Notes: a model not told the origin generated them from the letters alone. A stretch of DNA of 64,000 nt from Pedobacter foliorum (GCF_013266735.1 NZ_JABSNU010000002.1:620001-684000), one strand, 5' to 3'; positions 8,913 to 18,523 are shown, counted from the stretch's first letter. A program made the numbers and translations.

Positions 8913-10043
8913 ATGAACGATGAACAAGTAAAGGACTTATTGGAGAGATTTCAGGCCGGGGCATGCTCCGATCAGGAACTTGAAAAAGTGCGTTACTGGC
9001 TGCACAAATTCCGTGAGGATGAGCAGTCCGGTTTGTCACAGATTGATCTGGAGACTATCGATGATCAGATGTGGCAGCCTATTCTTAAAGCTACTCAGCC
9101 GGAAACGGCCAGAATGATACGCTGGCCATTACGGGTAGCAGTTTCAGCAGCATCGATCATTATCATCCTGGGTGTTTTTATTTATTTCTTCACCAAAGAC
9201 TCTTCGTATAAAACATATGCAAATGACATTGATCCAGGAAAGAATACTGCCGTACTCATTTTGAGCGATGGTAAAAAGATCAATTTGTTAAATGCTAAAA
9301 ATGGTTTGCTGGCCCTACAATCTACCACTCAAATTACAAAAACCGAAGAAGGAGAAATTATTTATACCTCTCGAAATGAGCCGCCCCCGTTACAGAACGG
9401 GGGCAAAAGCTCATATTCTGGAATTTCAAATACGATTCAAACGCCACGTGGCGGACAATATAAGCTCTCGTTGCCGGACGGCACGAAAGTATGGCTAAAC
9501 GCTGCTTCATCTCTAACATATCCGATTTCTTTTGGTTGGCTTAAAGAGCGTAGAATAGAGCTGAGCGGCGAAGCCTACTTTGAAGTTGCTAAAGATAAAT
9601 TACGTCCATTTTTAGTACAAAGTAAAACACAAACTGTAAAAGTATTTGGAACACGGTTTAATATCAGTACCTATTCTGATGACCAGTTTACAAATACAAC
9701 GCTGCTTGAAGGTAGTGTTCTGGTTAACCAGATTACCCTTAAACCCGGACAGCAGGCTGTGAATTCAGGAACGGCGATTAAAGTGAATGTTGTGGATCCC
9801 AATGATGTTATTGCCTGGAAAGAAGGAGAATTTTCTTTTAGAAACGAACCTCTTCAAAATATCATGAAGAAAATATCAAGATGGTACAACGTGGATGTTG
9901 TTTATCAAAATAAAGAAGCCGGTAAACAGATTTTTGGCGGTACCATATCCAAATATGGAAAAATCTCACAGATACTTCACATGCTAGAGTTAACCGGTGA
10001 TGTAAAATTCAGGGTAGAAGGAAAAACAATCACCGTTTTATAG
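8913..10043 (+). CDS. FecR-family anti-sigma factor
   Basis: A 376-residue inner-membrane protein. The cytoplasmic N-terminus (residues 1-70) should bind the sigma factor. One membrane helix spans about 72-93 (PLRVAVSAASIIIILGVFIY). The periplasmic FecR domain covers roughly 170-275 (TPRGGQYKLSLPDGTKVWLN, RRIELSGEAYFEVAKD, VFGTRFNI). A DUF4974-like C-terminal domain (about 305-376, EPLQNIMKKISRWYNVDVVY) resembles an STN fold and contacts the transducer. It sits 84 nt after the sigma gene and 99 nt before the STN-bearing SusC, the usual order for trans-envelope signalling. Confidence 0.93.
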   Translation: MNDEQVKDLLERFQAGACSDQELEKVRYWLHKFREDEQSGLSQIDLETIDDQMWQPILKATQPETARMIRWPLRVAVSAASIIIILGVFIYFFTKDSSYKTYANDIDPGKNTAVLILSDGKKINLLNAKNGLLALQSTTQITKTEEGEIIYTSRNEPPPLQNGGKSSYSGISNTIQTPRGGQYKLSLPDGTKVWLNAASSLTYPISFGWLKERRIELSGEAYFEVAKDKLRPFLVQSKTQTVKVFGTRFNISTYSDDQFTNTTLLEGSVLVNQITLKPGQQAVNSGTAIKVNVVDPNDVIAWKEGEFSFRNEPLQNIMKKISRWYNVDVVYQNKEAGKQIFGGTISKYGKISQILHMLELTGDVKFRVEGKTITVL

Positions 10044-10142
10044 AAAATTTAGTTTCCCGACTAGAGATTCATCAAAATAATGTAATTTGCATCAAAAAAT
10101 TAATGCACAGAAAAGGTGTATTAATTGAGACTATTAGTATAA

Positions 10143-13100
10143 ATGCGATTACTTACCTCTATCATATTTGCTGGTTTATTATTGATCAGTTCATCCATTT
10201 TTGCTCAAAATCTAACCTTTGTAAAGAAGGAGGTAAGCCTCATCCGCCTCTTCAAGGAGATTAAGAAACAAACGAACTTTAACGTGATCTGGAATGAAGG
10301 TAAACTTGATGCAGAAGTTACTATTAATGCCGATTTCACAAATGCTTCTTTAGAGGAAGTAATGACAACAGCTCTAAACGGACAGGGACTTACCTATACC
10401 ATCAGCGATAAAACAATCATCGTGACCGTAAAGGAGCTGTCTTTTGCAGAAAAGGTGGTAAAGCTTTTCAGCTCCATTGAAGTAAGAGGTAGCGTTAAAG
10501 GTGAAGATAACCTCCCGCTTAGCGGAGCAATGGTAAGTGTTAAAGATCGTAAGAAATATACTTATACGGATAGTAATGGTGAATTTAAATTAGAAAGCAT
10601 TCAGCCGGATGCCGTTTTAATCATTTCATGTCTTGGTCATCAACCAAAAGTAATCAAAGCAAATGAAGACCTGAAGAACCTCAAACTAACAATGATCAGT
10701 GGTGAGCTGAAAGAAGTGGAGATCGTATCTAATGGTTATCAAAGTTTACCAAAAGAAAGAGCAACCGGATCTTTTGTTCAAATAGATAAAGCTTCAGTAG
10801 ACCGGTCTGTTACAACAACGATACTGAATAGGTTAGATGGTATAAGTAGTGGGTTAATATTTGCCTCTCCTGAAGCTCGGAAAATTGGACAAAGTGCTAT
10901 TGAGATCCATGGTCGTTCTACTTTATTTGGCAACGCGGAACCATTAATTGTGTTAGACAATTTTCCATATGATGGGGATTTAAACAATATCAATCCCAAC
11001 GATGTGGAGAGTATCACGATACTTAAAGATGCTGCCGCAGCGTCTGCATGGGGTACCCGCTCAGGAAATGGAGTAATTGTGATTACTACCAAAAAAGGGG
11101 CTTTGAATACTGCCCCAAGAATTGGATTTAATGCCAGTGTATCAGTTAGCAATAAACCTGATCTCTATTATTCACCGCAACTCAGTTCTTCTGAATTTAT
11201 TGATGTTCAGAAGTTCTTATATGATAAAGGTGCCTATAATATTGTAATTAATGACGGTTATTCTGCTCTTCCTCCAGCTGTAGAAATTTTTCGAAACCCA
11301 TCTGACCCGAATTATCAGTCTAAATTAAATGCCTTAAGAAACTATGATATCCGGGATCAGTTATCAAAATATTTTTATCGGCCTAGTATTAATCAGCAGT
11401 ACCAGGTAAATATTGGTGGAGGGGGTCGTAATCAAAGATATTATGTTTCCGCTGGCTATGATCGTAATTTGGAAAATAGAGTTGGGAATAGCTTTAACAG
11501 GATCAATCTAAATGTTAACAATACCTATTATTTTTTCAAGAATAAGTTAGAATTATCCAGTGCTATATTTTTCACAAAGAGTAATGATAAGGCCGGTCCA
11601 TCTTATTATTTCAATAATCCTTATGACCAAGTTGCAGATATAAATGGCAATCCATTAGCTGTAGCTAATACATTAAGGTTATCTTATGCTCAAACAGCCG
11701 GTGATGGGAAACTACTCAATTGGTTATATAAGCCTTTGGACGAACTCAATAACAGGTATAATACTGAAGAGACAAATCTAAATGATTACCGGATCAATCT
11801 TTCTCTAACTTATAAAATTTTGAATGGTTTAAGAGCATCTGTATTGTACAACTATGAAAAGGGTAAATCTAAAACGGATGTAATTCATGAGTTAGAATCT
11901 TTTTACACTCGGAATTTGATCAATAGAATTACTCAAATTGATCCCGCTACAGGAGCAGTGAAATACCCTATTCCAATGGGCGATATCAATTCTAACCAAA
12001 TTTCTTATAATGAATCCCATAATGGGAGATTTCAACTTAGTGAAGAGAAAGCATGGGGAAAACATGCGGTAAATGTGGTTGCTGGAACGGAAGTAAGGGA
12101 GCTAAAAGTAGATGCTGCTCGAAATGTATTCTACGGATATAATAAAGTAACGGGTAGCAACCGAAATTCGGAAATTAATCTTGCAATTGATTATCCTTAT
12201 TTTTATGGGCCTAATTCGGAAAGGTTAAAGCTGAATAAAATAACTAGTGGTTCTGTTGACCGTTTTTTTTCCTATTATTTTAATGCGGCTTATACATACG
12301 CAGAAAAATATATAATTTCTTTTAGCGCGAGAAAGGATGAATCGAATTTATTTGGAATGAACACTAATCAAAAAGGGGTACCCTTATGGAGTACGGGTTT
12401 TTCCTGGATACTTAATAAAGAAAGTTTTTATCATGTAAATTGGTTGCCTTCCTTGAAATTAAGGGCAACTTATGGATATACAGGAAATGTAGATAATAGC
12501 CTTTCGGCGTATTTAACAACTGAAACCAGTATATTTACCAATCCTTATAATTCACCATATTCCACGATTACAAATCCCCCCAATCCATCTTTCAGATGGG
12601 AGAAGATAAGAAATACAAACATTGGAGTGGATTTTTCATCAGAGAACAATAGATTTAATGGAAGTATAGACTTGTGGCAGAAAAAAGGATTAGATCTTAT
12701 TGGGAAAAGCCCTATTTCCCCACAAACCGGTGTAACAATATATAAGGGTAACTCCGCAAACACATTGACCAAAGGCATAGATATTCAATTAAACCACATT
12801 AATCTCCAAGGAATAGTGAAATGGTCTACAACATATCTGTATAACTATACAATCAGTAAAGTAACCGATTATAAAGTCTCGAATGGAACAAACAGCAATG
12901 TAGTTTCATCTAATTATACTAATCCTTTACAGGGCTATCCCTACCTGGCTATTTTTAGCTATAAATATGCCGGATTAAATAAGACTGGAGATGCACAAGG
13001 TTACCTAAATGGAGCAGTGAGTACAGATTACAGCGGGATTTATAATTCTACTAATCGAGATGAATTGATTTATAATGGCTCTGCAAGCCCTACAAATTTC

Positions 13101-13562
13101 GGCAGTTTATTAAATACTCTAGAATATAAAAATTTTAGTTTATCTTTTAATATTTCCTATAATATGGGTTATTATTTTAGAAGAAACTCATTAAATAATG
13201 CCGCGCTTTATGAGGGGCTTTACTTGCAGTCTGATTATGAAAAAAGATGGCAAAAGCCTGGAGATGAAAATCATACTTTAGTTCCAGCATTGACGTATCC
13301 GGTCAATATCGAGAGGACTAACTTGTATCTTTATTCTGAAGCATTAGTTGAAAAAGCAGATAATATCCGATTGAAAGATATTCGTTTGGTATATACCTTT
13401 CCTGTAAGATCTGGCCTTCCTTTCAAAAATTTAAATTTATTTGCGTATGCTCATAATGTTGGTATTCTTTGGCGAGCGAATTCCTATAATCTAGATCCCG
13501 ACTATCCAACTGGCATACCTCAAGTAAGAACAATTGCTTTTGGGGTCAAAGCAGATTTATAA
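10143..13562 (+). CDS. SusC/RagA-family TonB-linked outer-membrane transducer
   Basis: An 1139-residue outer-membrane protein. A signal peptide (1-22) ends SSIFAQ. An STN signalling domain (about 25-95, LTFVKKEVSLIRLFKEIKKQ) marks it as a transducer for FecR/FecI. A carboxypeptidase-regulatory-like domain follows (about 112-190), then the plug (about 195-325) with the SusC signature NGYQSLPKERATGSF and DPLSGI-like remnant LDGISSGL. A 22-strand type barrel fills the remainder. It imports a SusD-bound ligand using TonB energy. There is no glycosidase next to it, so substrate type (glycan, peptide or other) is open. It ends 26 nt before susD. Confidence 0.94.
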   Translation: MRLLTSIIFAGLLLISSSIFAQNLTFVKKEVSLIRLFKEIKKQTNFNVIWNEGKLDAEVTINADFTNASLEEVMTTALNGQGLTYTISDKTIIVTVKELSFAEKVVKLFSSIEVRGSVKGEDNLPLSGAMVSVKDRKKYTYTDSNGEFKLESIQPDAVLIISCLGHQPKVIKANEDLKNLKLTMISGELKEVEIVSNGYQSLPKERATGSFVQIDKASVDRSVTTTILNRLDGISSGLIFASPEARKIGQSAIEIHGRSTLFGNAEPLIVLDNFPYDGDLNNINPNDVESITILKDAAAASAWGTRSGNGVIVITTKKGALNTAPRIGFNASVSVSNKPDLYYSPQLSSSEFIDVQKFLYDKGAYNIVINDGYSALPPAVEIFRNPSDPNYQSKLNALRNYDIRDQLSKYFYRPSINQQYQVNIGGGGRNQRYYVSAGYDRNLENRVGNSFNRINLNVNNTYYFFKNKLELSSAIFFTKSNDKAGPSYYFNNPYDQVADINGNPLAVANTLRLSYAQTAGDGKLLNWLYKPLDELNNRYNTEETNLNDYRINLSLTYKILNGLRASVLYNYEKGKSKTDVIHELESFYTRNLINRITQIDPATGAVKYPIPMGDINSNQISYNESHNGRFQLSEEKAWGKHAVNVVAGTEVRELKVDAARNVFYGYNKVTGSNRNSEINLAIDYPYFYGPNSERLKLNKITSGSVDRFFSYYFNAAYTYAEKYIISFSARKDESNLFGMNTNQKGVPLWSTGFSWILNKESFYHVNWLPSLKLRATYGYTGNVDNSLSAYLTTETSIFTNPYNSPYSTITNPPNPSFRWEKIRNTNIGVDFSSENNRFNGSIDLWQKKGLDLIGKSPISPQTGVTIYKGNSANTLTKGIDIQLNHINLQGIVKWSTTYLYNYTISKVTDYKVSNGTNSNVVSSNYTNPLQGYPYLAIFSYKYAGLNKTGDAQGYLNGAVSTDYSGIYNSTNRDELIYNGSASPTNFGSLLNTLEYKNFSLSFNISYNMGYYFRRNSLNNAALYEGLYLQSDYEKRWQKPGDENHTLVPALTYPVNIERTNLYLYSEALVEKADNIRLKDIRLVYTFPVRSGLPFKNLNLFAYAHNVGILWRANSYNLDPDYPTGIPQVRTIAFGVKADL

Positions 13563-13588
13563 AGGACAAATTTAAACCACAAGAAAAA

Positions 13589-14971
13589 ATGAATATTTCA
13601 AAAACCTGGATTTACATTATAGCGGTATTACTGATTATTCCTTCATGTAAAAAATCAGATTTTTTAAATAAAAAACCTAGTTCATTAATAAATATCCCAT
13701 CCACTTTAACAGATTTTCAACTCTTATTAGACAATACAATAGTAATGAATACTACAGGGGGACTAAGCCAAGTCTCAGCAGATGATCATGAAATATCATC
13801 CACAAATTATCAAACAATAAGTACGACAGAAAGGAATGCATATATCTGGGATAAAGTTTTATATGGTGCTGAAATTGGTATTCAGGATTGGAATGCCCCT
13901 TATCAGCAAGTTTTTTATGCCAATGTCGTATTGGAAGGCTTAGCAAAATCAGATAGCGCAACTTCAGCACAGGCTCAAACTCTTAAAGGATGGGCATTAT
14001 TTGCCCGTGCTTTTGCTTTTTACGACCTAACCAGAAATTTCTGCAAAGCCTACGATGACAAATCTGCTGACCAAGATCTCGGCATTCCATTAAGACTTTC
14101 TTCATCAATTGATTATTTAAAACCAAGAAGTACATTGCAACAAAGTTTTAATCAGATTTTTGATGACCTAAATGCGAGTATTGCCTTGTTACCGTCGGAA
14201 AGACCATCAGCCAATTTGAACCGGCCGTCAAAAATTGCTGCTTACGCATTATTATCTAGAGTCTATCTTGATATGCGGAATTATAAAGACGCAGAATACT
14301 ATGCAGACCAAACCTTAACATTTTACAGCACTTTAATAGATTATAATACTGTTAATCAAACCTCAACGACACCTTTTTCTAGAACCAATGATGAATTGAT
14401 ATGCAACTATAGTCAGGTTCCGACTTATGGGTTTCTCACTGGTAGTCATTCAACATACCCTGTAAGGATATCATCCTCATTAATTAAATTATATTCAGAA
14501 AATGACCTTCGTTTAAAAGTATATTATAGTGAGGTGCCAGAAGGTGGATACTACAAAAAGCGCGGATACAATGGAATGGGTTTTTATCCATTTACAGGAC
14601 TGGCGACTGACGAGCAATATTTAATTAAAGCTGAATGCCTAGCCAGAAGAGGAGAAACAAAATTGGCTATGGACAAATTAAATCTTCTGTTGATCAATCG
14701 TTTTGACAAAAGAATAACATTTAAACCTTTAACAGCTCTTTCTTCAGAAGAAGCATTGTCCAAGATTTTATTAGAAAGAAGAAAGGAGTTGGTATGGAGA
14801 AATTTAAGATGGCATGATATTAAACGTCTGAACAAAGGGGGGGCTAATATTACATTAACACGGACTCTTAATGGGATCGGCTATACCTTACCACCAAACG
14901 ACGCCAGATATGTATTCTCTATTCCAAATGATGAAATTGCTTTAAGTGGTATCGAACAAAATAACAGATAA
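13589..14971 (+). CDS. SusD/RagB-family nutrient-binding outer-membrane lipoprotein
   Basis: A 460-residue surface lipoprotein. The lipobox LIIPSC places the lipidated cysteine near residue 20. Helical TPR-like segments typical of SusD are visible (LKGWALFARAFAFYDLTRNF and KIAAYALLSRVYLDMRNYKD), as is the C-terminal ERRKELVWRNLRWHDIKRLN block. It caps the SusC barrel and captures ligand. It follows susC by 26 nt and ends at a strong hairpin shared with the convergent gene. The length is normal to slightly short for the family. Confidence 0.94.
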   Translation: MNISKTWIYIIAVLLIIPSCKKSDFLNKKPSSLINIPSTLTDFQLLLDNTIVMNTTGGLSQVSADDHEISSTNYQTISTTERNAYIWDKVLYGAEIGIQDWNAPYQQVFYANVVLEGLAKSDSATSAQAQTLKGWALFARAFAFYDLTRNFCKAYDDKSADQDLGIPLRLSSSIDYLKPRSTLQQSFNQIFDDLNASIALLPSERPSANLNRPSKIAAYALLSRVYLDMRNYKDAEYYADQTLTFYSTLIDYNTVNQTSTTPFSRTNDELICNYSQVPTYGFLTGSHSTYPVRISSSLIKLYSENDLRLKVYYSEVPEGGYYKKRGYNGMGFYPFTGLATDEQYLIKAECLARRGETKLAMDKLNLLLINRFDKRITFKPLTALSSEEALSKILLERRKELVWRNLRWHDIKRLNKGGANITLTRTLNGIGYTLPPNDARYVFSIPNDEIALSGIEQNNR

Positions 14972-14982
14972 GCCACTTCAAC

Positions 14983-15014
14983 AATTAAGACTGCAAGTTA
15001 ATGCAGTCTTAATT
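14983..15014. terminator. Bidirectional terminator between susD and the DUF6520-like gene
   Basis: A perfect 13-bp stem: AATTAAGACTGCA (14983-14995) and TGCAGTCTTAATT (15002-15014), with a 6-nt loop. It lies between convergent stop codons, so it can serve both strands. Confidence 0.8.
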
Positions 15015-15032
15015 ATAAGCATTTTATAACAT

Positions 15033-15323
15033 CTATGGTATATACAAACCGTTATTCGCAGATTGAGCAATGGGTGTAACAGATGGCATTGCACTTACTG
15101 GAAAACTCGTTCCTTGAGAAGTTGAATATGCCACATAACATTTATGATTAGCATTTCCCAAACAATTAGCTGGGTCAATTTCTTCTTCAGTTTCTCGATA
15201 GAAGCCAGAACTAGTTAGAACATAATAATAGGTTGCAACACGCCTTTTTGAAGCCAAACTTGTAAACGTACTTGCACCCAATGCAACTCCCGTTGCAAAA
15301 AGCCCGATAAATAATCGTTTCAT
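15033..15323 (-). CDS. Small secreted DUF6520-like protein
   Basis: A 96-residue protein with an N-terminal hydrophobic signal segment (LFIGLFATGVALGASTF). The mature part is about 70 residues, with two cysteines (C54, C62) eight apart in a DPANCLGNANHKCYVAYST context. This layout (Lys start, alanine/glycine-rich signal, YYY stretch, then a C-x7-C element) fits the DUF6520 family of Sphingobacteriaceae as I recall it. The two cysteines could form a disulphide. It is the second gene after the MauE-like membrane protein on the same strand, about 90 nt downstream. Function is unknown; a disulphide-bonded exported peptide is only a guess. Confidence 0.7.
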   Translation of the reverse strand: MKRLFIGLFATGVALGASTFTSLASKRRVATYYYVLTSSGFYRETEEEIDPANCLGNANHKCYVAYSTSQGTSFPVSAMPSVTPIAQSANNGLYIP

Positions 15324-15411
15324 AATAATTAAATAAAAAAATGTTGGTTTATTTTTACTGGATTTCTTTTAACAGGCCACAGTATTTCCCTGTATTTTCA
15401 TTCTAATTTCT

Positions 15412-15876
15412 CTATTTCTTATACAGCCTAAGCCCGAAGACGGCCAGTGCTATAAATATCATATTGAAAAAAATATGCTGCGTCCAACTCAAAGAGCTGA
15501 TTACGCCCCCGCAGAGACAAGGCAGCGTAGATCCTGAATTCACCATGTACACCAGATATACAGTGAATACAATCATTAAAAGGAGAGAGAAGAAAAGTCC
15601 TGTTCTTTTGGTTTTATTGATCAGCAGTAACCCACTTAGAATGAGTTCTGTTATAGGAATTAAGTAAGCTAGAAGTATATTGAAATGACCGAGCAGGGGA
15701 GACTTCCCCAGCACTTTAGTGAAACGATCAAAAGCCATGGATTTACTTGCTGCTGTATATACAAAAAGCATAATAAAAACAAAAGTGATCACATCAAAAA
15801 CGAGTTCTTTTTTTTTTGTGGAGAGCGGAAAGGTCGATTTTTTGCTTAAAGTTGTTCCCATATTCTTTAGAGTCAT
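15412..15876 (-). CDS. MauE/DoxX-like four-helix membrane protein
   Basis: A 154-residue inner-membrane protein with four predicted helices after a basic N-terminus. Between helices 3 and 4 lies STLPCLCGGVISSLSW, the CxC-GG motif typical of MauE-like proteins in Bacteroidota. MauE proper takes part in disulphide maturation of methylamine dehydrogenase, but no mau genes are present here. The partner is more likely the small two-cysteine secreted protein encoded next on the same strand. Redox handling of that peptide is inference. A second Met at residue 6 is an alternative start. Confidence 0.78.
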   Translation of the reverse strand: MTLKNMGTTLSKKSTFPLSTKKKELVFDVITFVFIMLFVYTAASKSMAFDRFTKVLGKSPLLGHFNILLAYLIPITELILSGLLLINKTKRTGLFFSLLLMIVFTVYLVYMVNSGSTLPCLCGGVISSLSWTQHIFFNMIFIALAVFGLRLYKK

Positions 15877-16137
15877 TTCTTAATCAAATTCCATAATTAA
15901 ACTTCGAAATATATTGTTGATGCAAACTTCTTGAGAAGTTAGCGGAAAAAACTGATCCGGAAGTAATAAAAGAACCGTGACTTATCGATTTTAACTATTT
16001 TTAACATAAATACCTGATAACCTTAGGTATATCACCATAAATTCATTTGATCTTACCTTGGTTTAGCCGTTCAGAAGGCTTGATATATTGGTTGAGACCG
16101 AGTTAGTTTATAAAAACCCACCAATAGTTACGATGAG
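15877..16137. other. Gene-free stretch upstream of the MauE-like gene
   Basis: About 260 nt with no convincing ORF or RNA gene. The only structure seen is an inverted repeat AACTTCT-TG-AGAAGTT at 15925-15940, about 50-65 nt upstream of the MauE-like start, which could be an operator. The rest is AT-rich and unremarkable. Confidence 0.4.
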
Positions 16138-16183
16138 AACGTAAAAACCCCATCAATTGATCAATTGATGGGGTTTTTACGTT
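16138..16183. terminator. 46-bp perfect palindrome, terminator of the tRNA-Lys transcript
   Basis: Positions 16138-16160 and 16161-16183 are exact reverse complements, centred on TTGATCAA. Each arm contains CCCC/GGGG followed by TTTTT, so a hairpin with a U-run forms on either strand. It sits 14 nt downstream of the promoter-distal tRNA-Lys (minus strand). Confidence 0.75.
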
Positions 16184-16196
16184 TTGATATTTAATC

Positions 16197-16272
16197 TGGT
16201 GATCCCGCTGGGATTCGAACCCAGGACCACTACATTAAAAGTGTAATGCTCTACCAGCTGAGCTACGGAATC
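16197..16272 (-). tRNA. tRNA-Lys (anticodon UUU), copy 1
   Basis: Read on the minus strand, this is a 76-nt cloverleaf. The acceptor GATTCCG pairs with CGGGATC, the D arm is AGCTCAGCTGGTAGAGC, the anticodon loop CTTTTAA gives UUU, and the T arm contains GGTTCGAATCC. The 3' CCA is encoded. It is identical to the copy 40 nt away. Confidence 0.96.
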
Positions 16273-16312
16273 ATTTCTCATCAAACAAAAAACTTTAAAC
16301 TCCTTTAAAGTT

Positions 16313-16388
16313 TGGTGATCCCGCTGGGATTCGAACCCAGGACCACTACATTAAAAGTGTAATGCTCTACCAGCTGAGCTACGGAATC
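16313..16388 (-). tRNA. tRNA-Lys (anticodon UUU), copy 2
   Basis: An identical 76-nt tRNA-Lys with encoded CCA on the minus strand. It is the promoter-proximal copy. Both copies probably come from one transcript that ends at the palindrome at 16138-16183. Confidence 0.96.
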
Positions 16389-16413
16389 ATGCTCCTTTTG
16401 TTTGATGAGGGTG

Positions 16414-16445
16414 CAAAGATAGGATTATAAACTTATTTTGCTAAA
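16414..16445 (-). promoter_or_regulatory. Bacteroidota-type promoter for the tRNA-Lys pair
   Basis: On the minus strand, TATCTTTG (16414-16421) matches the TAnnTTTG -7 element. TTTA (16442-16445) is a near match to the -33 TTTG with a 20-nt spacer. The -7 element ends about 25 nt before the first tRNA. Confidence 0.6.
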
Positions 16446-16536
16446 TATATTTCGAAATATTTTCAATTATTTTGATGTTTTTAGCTAACTCTTTAATTCT
16501 CATAGCAGTGCGTTTTCACTATTTCTGAAAATAATT

Positions 16537-18474
16537 TTATTTAATCCTTTTCATTACGATCGGTTCAGGGATATCTACTATTAAAGGCACCTTTTCAACG
16601 GTAACAAAACTAGAGTCTAAACCAAAACCTCTCTTTTCAGAAATACTTAACAGCTTTAATATCCTGTGGTACGACATCGTTACACGCTCAATAAACTTCA
16701 AACTATTAGAGTTTGATATGATCTTCTCTAAAACAACAAATCTAAAGTCTCCGGGGATCTTTTGCTCTTTTAAAGATTCATATTTACTGGTGATGTCAAT
16801 CTCGCCACTAAGTACTAATTCTTCAACTACTTTTCTGAACAATGCATTAACCCTTTGTTCAACCCTAAAACCTAGTCTAAAATCGATTCTAATCAATTTT
16901 CCCGGTATCATTTGGTCTACTTCATATTCGAGGGTATAAGGCTCGTCAGTAACGTCTACGTGCAGCAACCAGTAAACATCAGCTCTTTTAGGATGCTTTT
17001 GTATAATGGAGTAAATAACTGATGATTCAACCTCACTATTAAAGTTGGCACTAGTTAGGTAAACAAGGTTTGATGCGTATTTAGCAATGGACTGATCGGC
17101 ACTTATATTTTTAATCAGTTGATAAAAATCCTGAATGTCTACAAACTTCATGTATCTGTTTCTGATTCTGCGTCCATTAAACCATGTCCACATTACTGAG
17201 AATAATGCGATACCCAGGATTAGAGTAAACCATCCGCCATGAAGAATCTTCGCAGCATTACCAGCTAAAAACGTTAATTCAATAATACCGTAGATCAATA
17301 AGAATATCGCTATTAAATACTTTGGTACCTTTTTTCTCATTAGGAATACTGAAACCAGAATAGTAGTCATTAGCATGGCTACTGTGATGGATAAGCCATA
17401 AGCGGCCTCCATATTAACTGACTTCTGGAAAATCAATACCACAATAATACAGCCTACCATTAATATCCAGTTCATTGAAGGAACATACAATTGGCCTTTC
17501 TGCTCACTTGGATAGTTAATTTTAACTTTTGGCCATAAATTTAACCTAACAGCCTCTGCTATTAGTGTAAATGAGCCTGAAATAAGCGCCTGACTGGCAA
17601 TGGCTGCCGCTACAGTTGCAATTGCGATACCATAGATCAGGAACCAATCTGGCATTAAATGATAAAATGGATTTACATCACCTAAATGGGTACCTTGTAA
17701 ATGCCATAGCCAAACACCTTGGCCCATGTAGTTTAATATCAAACATATCTTTACGTAAATCCAGCTAATTCTGATGTTAGAGCGTCCACAGTGACCTAAA
17801 TCAGAATATAGGGCCTCAGCTCCGGTAGTACATAAAAACACCGCTCCGATGATTAAAAAGGCTTCTGGATTGGTGGTAAGGATATGATAAGCATAATATG
17901 GGTTAATCGCCTTTAGTATCTCAGGCAGTTCCATGATTTGAGCAAAACCTAAAACAGCAATCATGGTAAACCAAAGCCACATAATAGGGCCAAAGGCTTT
18001 ACCCACAAGTGAAGTTCCGAATTGCTGCAAGCCAAAAAGGAAAATGATAATGGCCAGTACAATAGGTACAGTAGGCAAATCTTGATAAATAAGCCCTAAA
18101 CCCTCAATAGCAGCCGAAACCGTAACTGCAGGGGTCATTATACCATCGGCAAGTAAGGCAGCTCCACCCACCATTGCAGGTATAATCAGCCATTTGGCTT
18201 TTCGCTTGACCAAAGAGAAAAGAGAGAAAATCCCGCCTTCACCCTTGTTGTCAGCTTGTAATGTGATAATAACGTATTTAATGGTGGTTTGTAAAGTAAG
18301 TGTCCATACGATACAGGATAGACCTCCTAAAATGAGGTCTTGTGTAATCAGTCGATCTCCGATAATAGCTTTAAATACATAAAGGGGAGAGGTACCGATA
18401 TCCCCGTAAATGATACCTAAACTAATTAGTAAACCTGCTGCACTTAGCTTTTGAATGTGTTTATGATGGCCCAT
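16537..18474 (-). CDS. kup: KUP-family potassium uptake transporter
   Basis: A 645-residue K+/H+ symporter of the KUP/HAK/KT family. The N-terminal helix carries the hallmark ISLGIIYGDIGTSPLYVFKA. Next come about twelve membrane helices (residues 10-435) with family stretches ADNKGEGGIFSLFSL and GGAALLADGIMTPAVTVSAA. A cytoplasmic C-terminal domain of about 200 residues follows (435-645). The length is normal. It stands alone, reading away from the GH2 locus, with a terminator serving the GH2 gene just upstream of its promoter. It supplies potassium; no regulatory gene is adjacent. Confidence 0.95.
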   Translation of the reverse strand: MGHHKHIQKLSAAGLLISLGIIYGDIGTSPLYVFKAIIGDRLITQDLILGGLSCIVWTLTLQTTIKYVIITLQADNKGEGGIFSLFSLVKRKAKWLIIPAMVGGAALLADGIMTPAVTVSAAIEGLGLIYQDLPTVPIVLAIIIFLFGLQQFGTSLVGKAFGPIMWLWFTMIAVLGFAQIMELPEILKAINPYYAYHILTTNPEAFLIIGAVFLCTTGAEALYSDLGHCGRSNIRISWIYVKICLILNYMGQGVWLWHLQGTHLGDVNPFYHLMPDWFLIYGIAIATVAAAIASQALISGSFTLIAEAVRLNLWPKVKINYPSEQKGQLYVPSMNWILMVGCIIVVLIFQKSVNMEAAYGLSITVAMLMTTILVSVFLMRKKVPKYLIAIFLLIYGIIELTFLAGNAAKILHGGWFTLILGIALFSVMWTWFNGRRIRNRYMKFVDIQDFYQLIKNISADQSIAKYASNLVYLTSANFNSEVESSVIYSIIQKHPKRADVYWLLHVDVTDEPYTLEYEVDQMIPGKLIRIDFRLGFRVEQRVNALFRKVVEELVLSGEIDITSKYESLKEQKIPGDFRFVVLEKIISNSNSLKFIERVTMSYHRILKLLSISEKRGFGLDSSFVTVEKVPLIVDIPEPIVMKRIK

Positions 18475-18495
18475 GGCTTTTTAAAAATAACGCGG

Positions 18496-18503
18496 CAAAT
18501 GTA
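18496..18503 (-). promoter_or_regulatory. Candidate -7 element of kup
   Basis: TACATTTG on the minus strand fits TAnnTTTG and ends about 20 nt before the kup ATG. No good TTTG is found at the -33 position, so this is a tentative call. Confidence 0.4.
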
Positions 18504-18523
18504 TGAATAATCTGTAATGAAAA

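Noticed and set aside
10778..11152. 124-residue minus-strand ORF inside susC
   Set aside because: Complete overlap with the plug domain of SusC and no recognisable domain.
15412..15876. Methylamine utilisation function
   Set aside because: Only the MauE-like fold is present. No methylamine dehydrogenase or other mau gene is in the window.
16138..16183. Perfect palindrome as a LacI or other operator
   Set aside because: It is far longer than the operators here, carries GGGG-TTTTT arms and lies just behind the tRNA genes, so a terminator explains it better.
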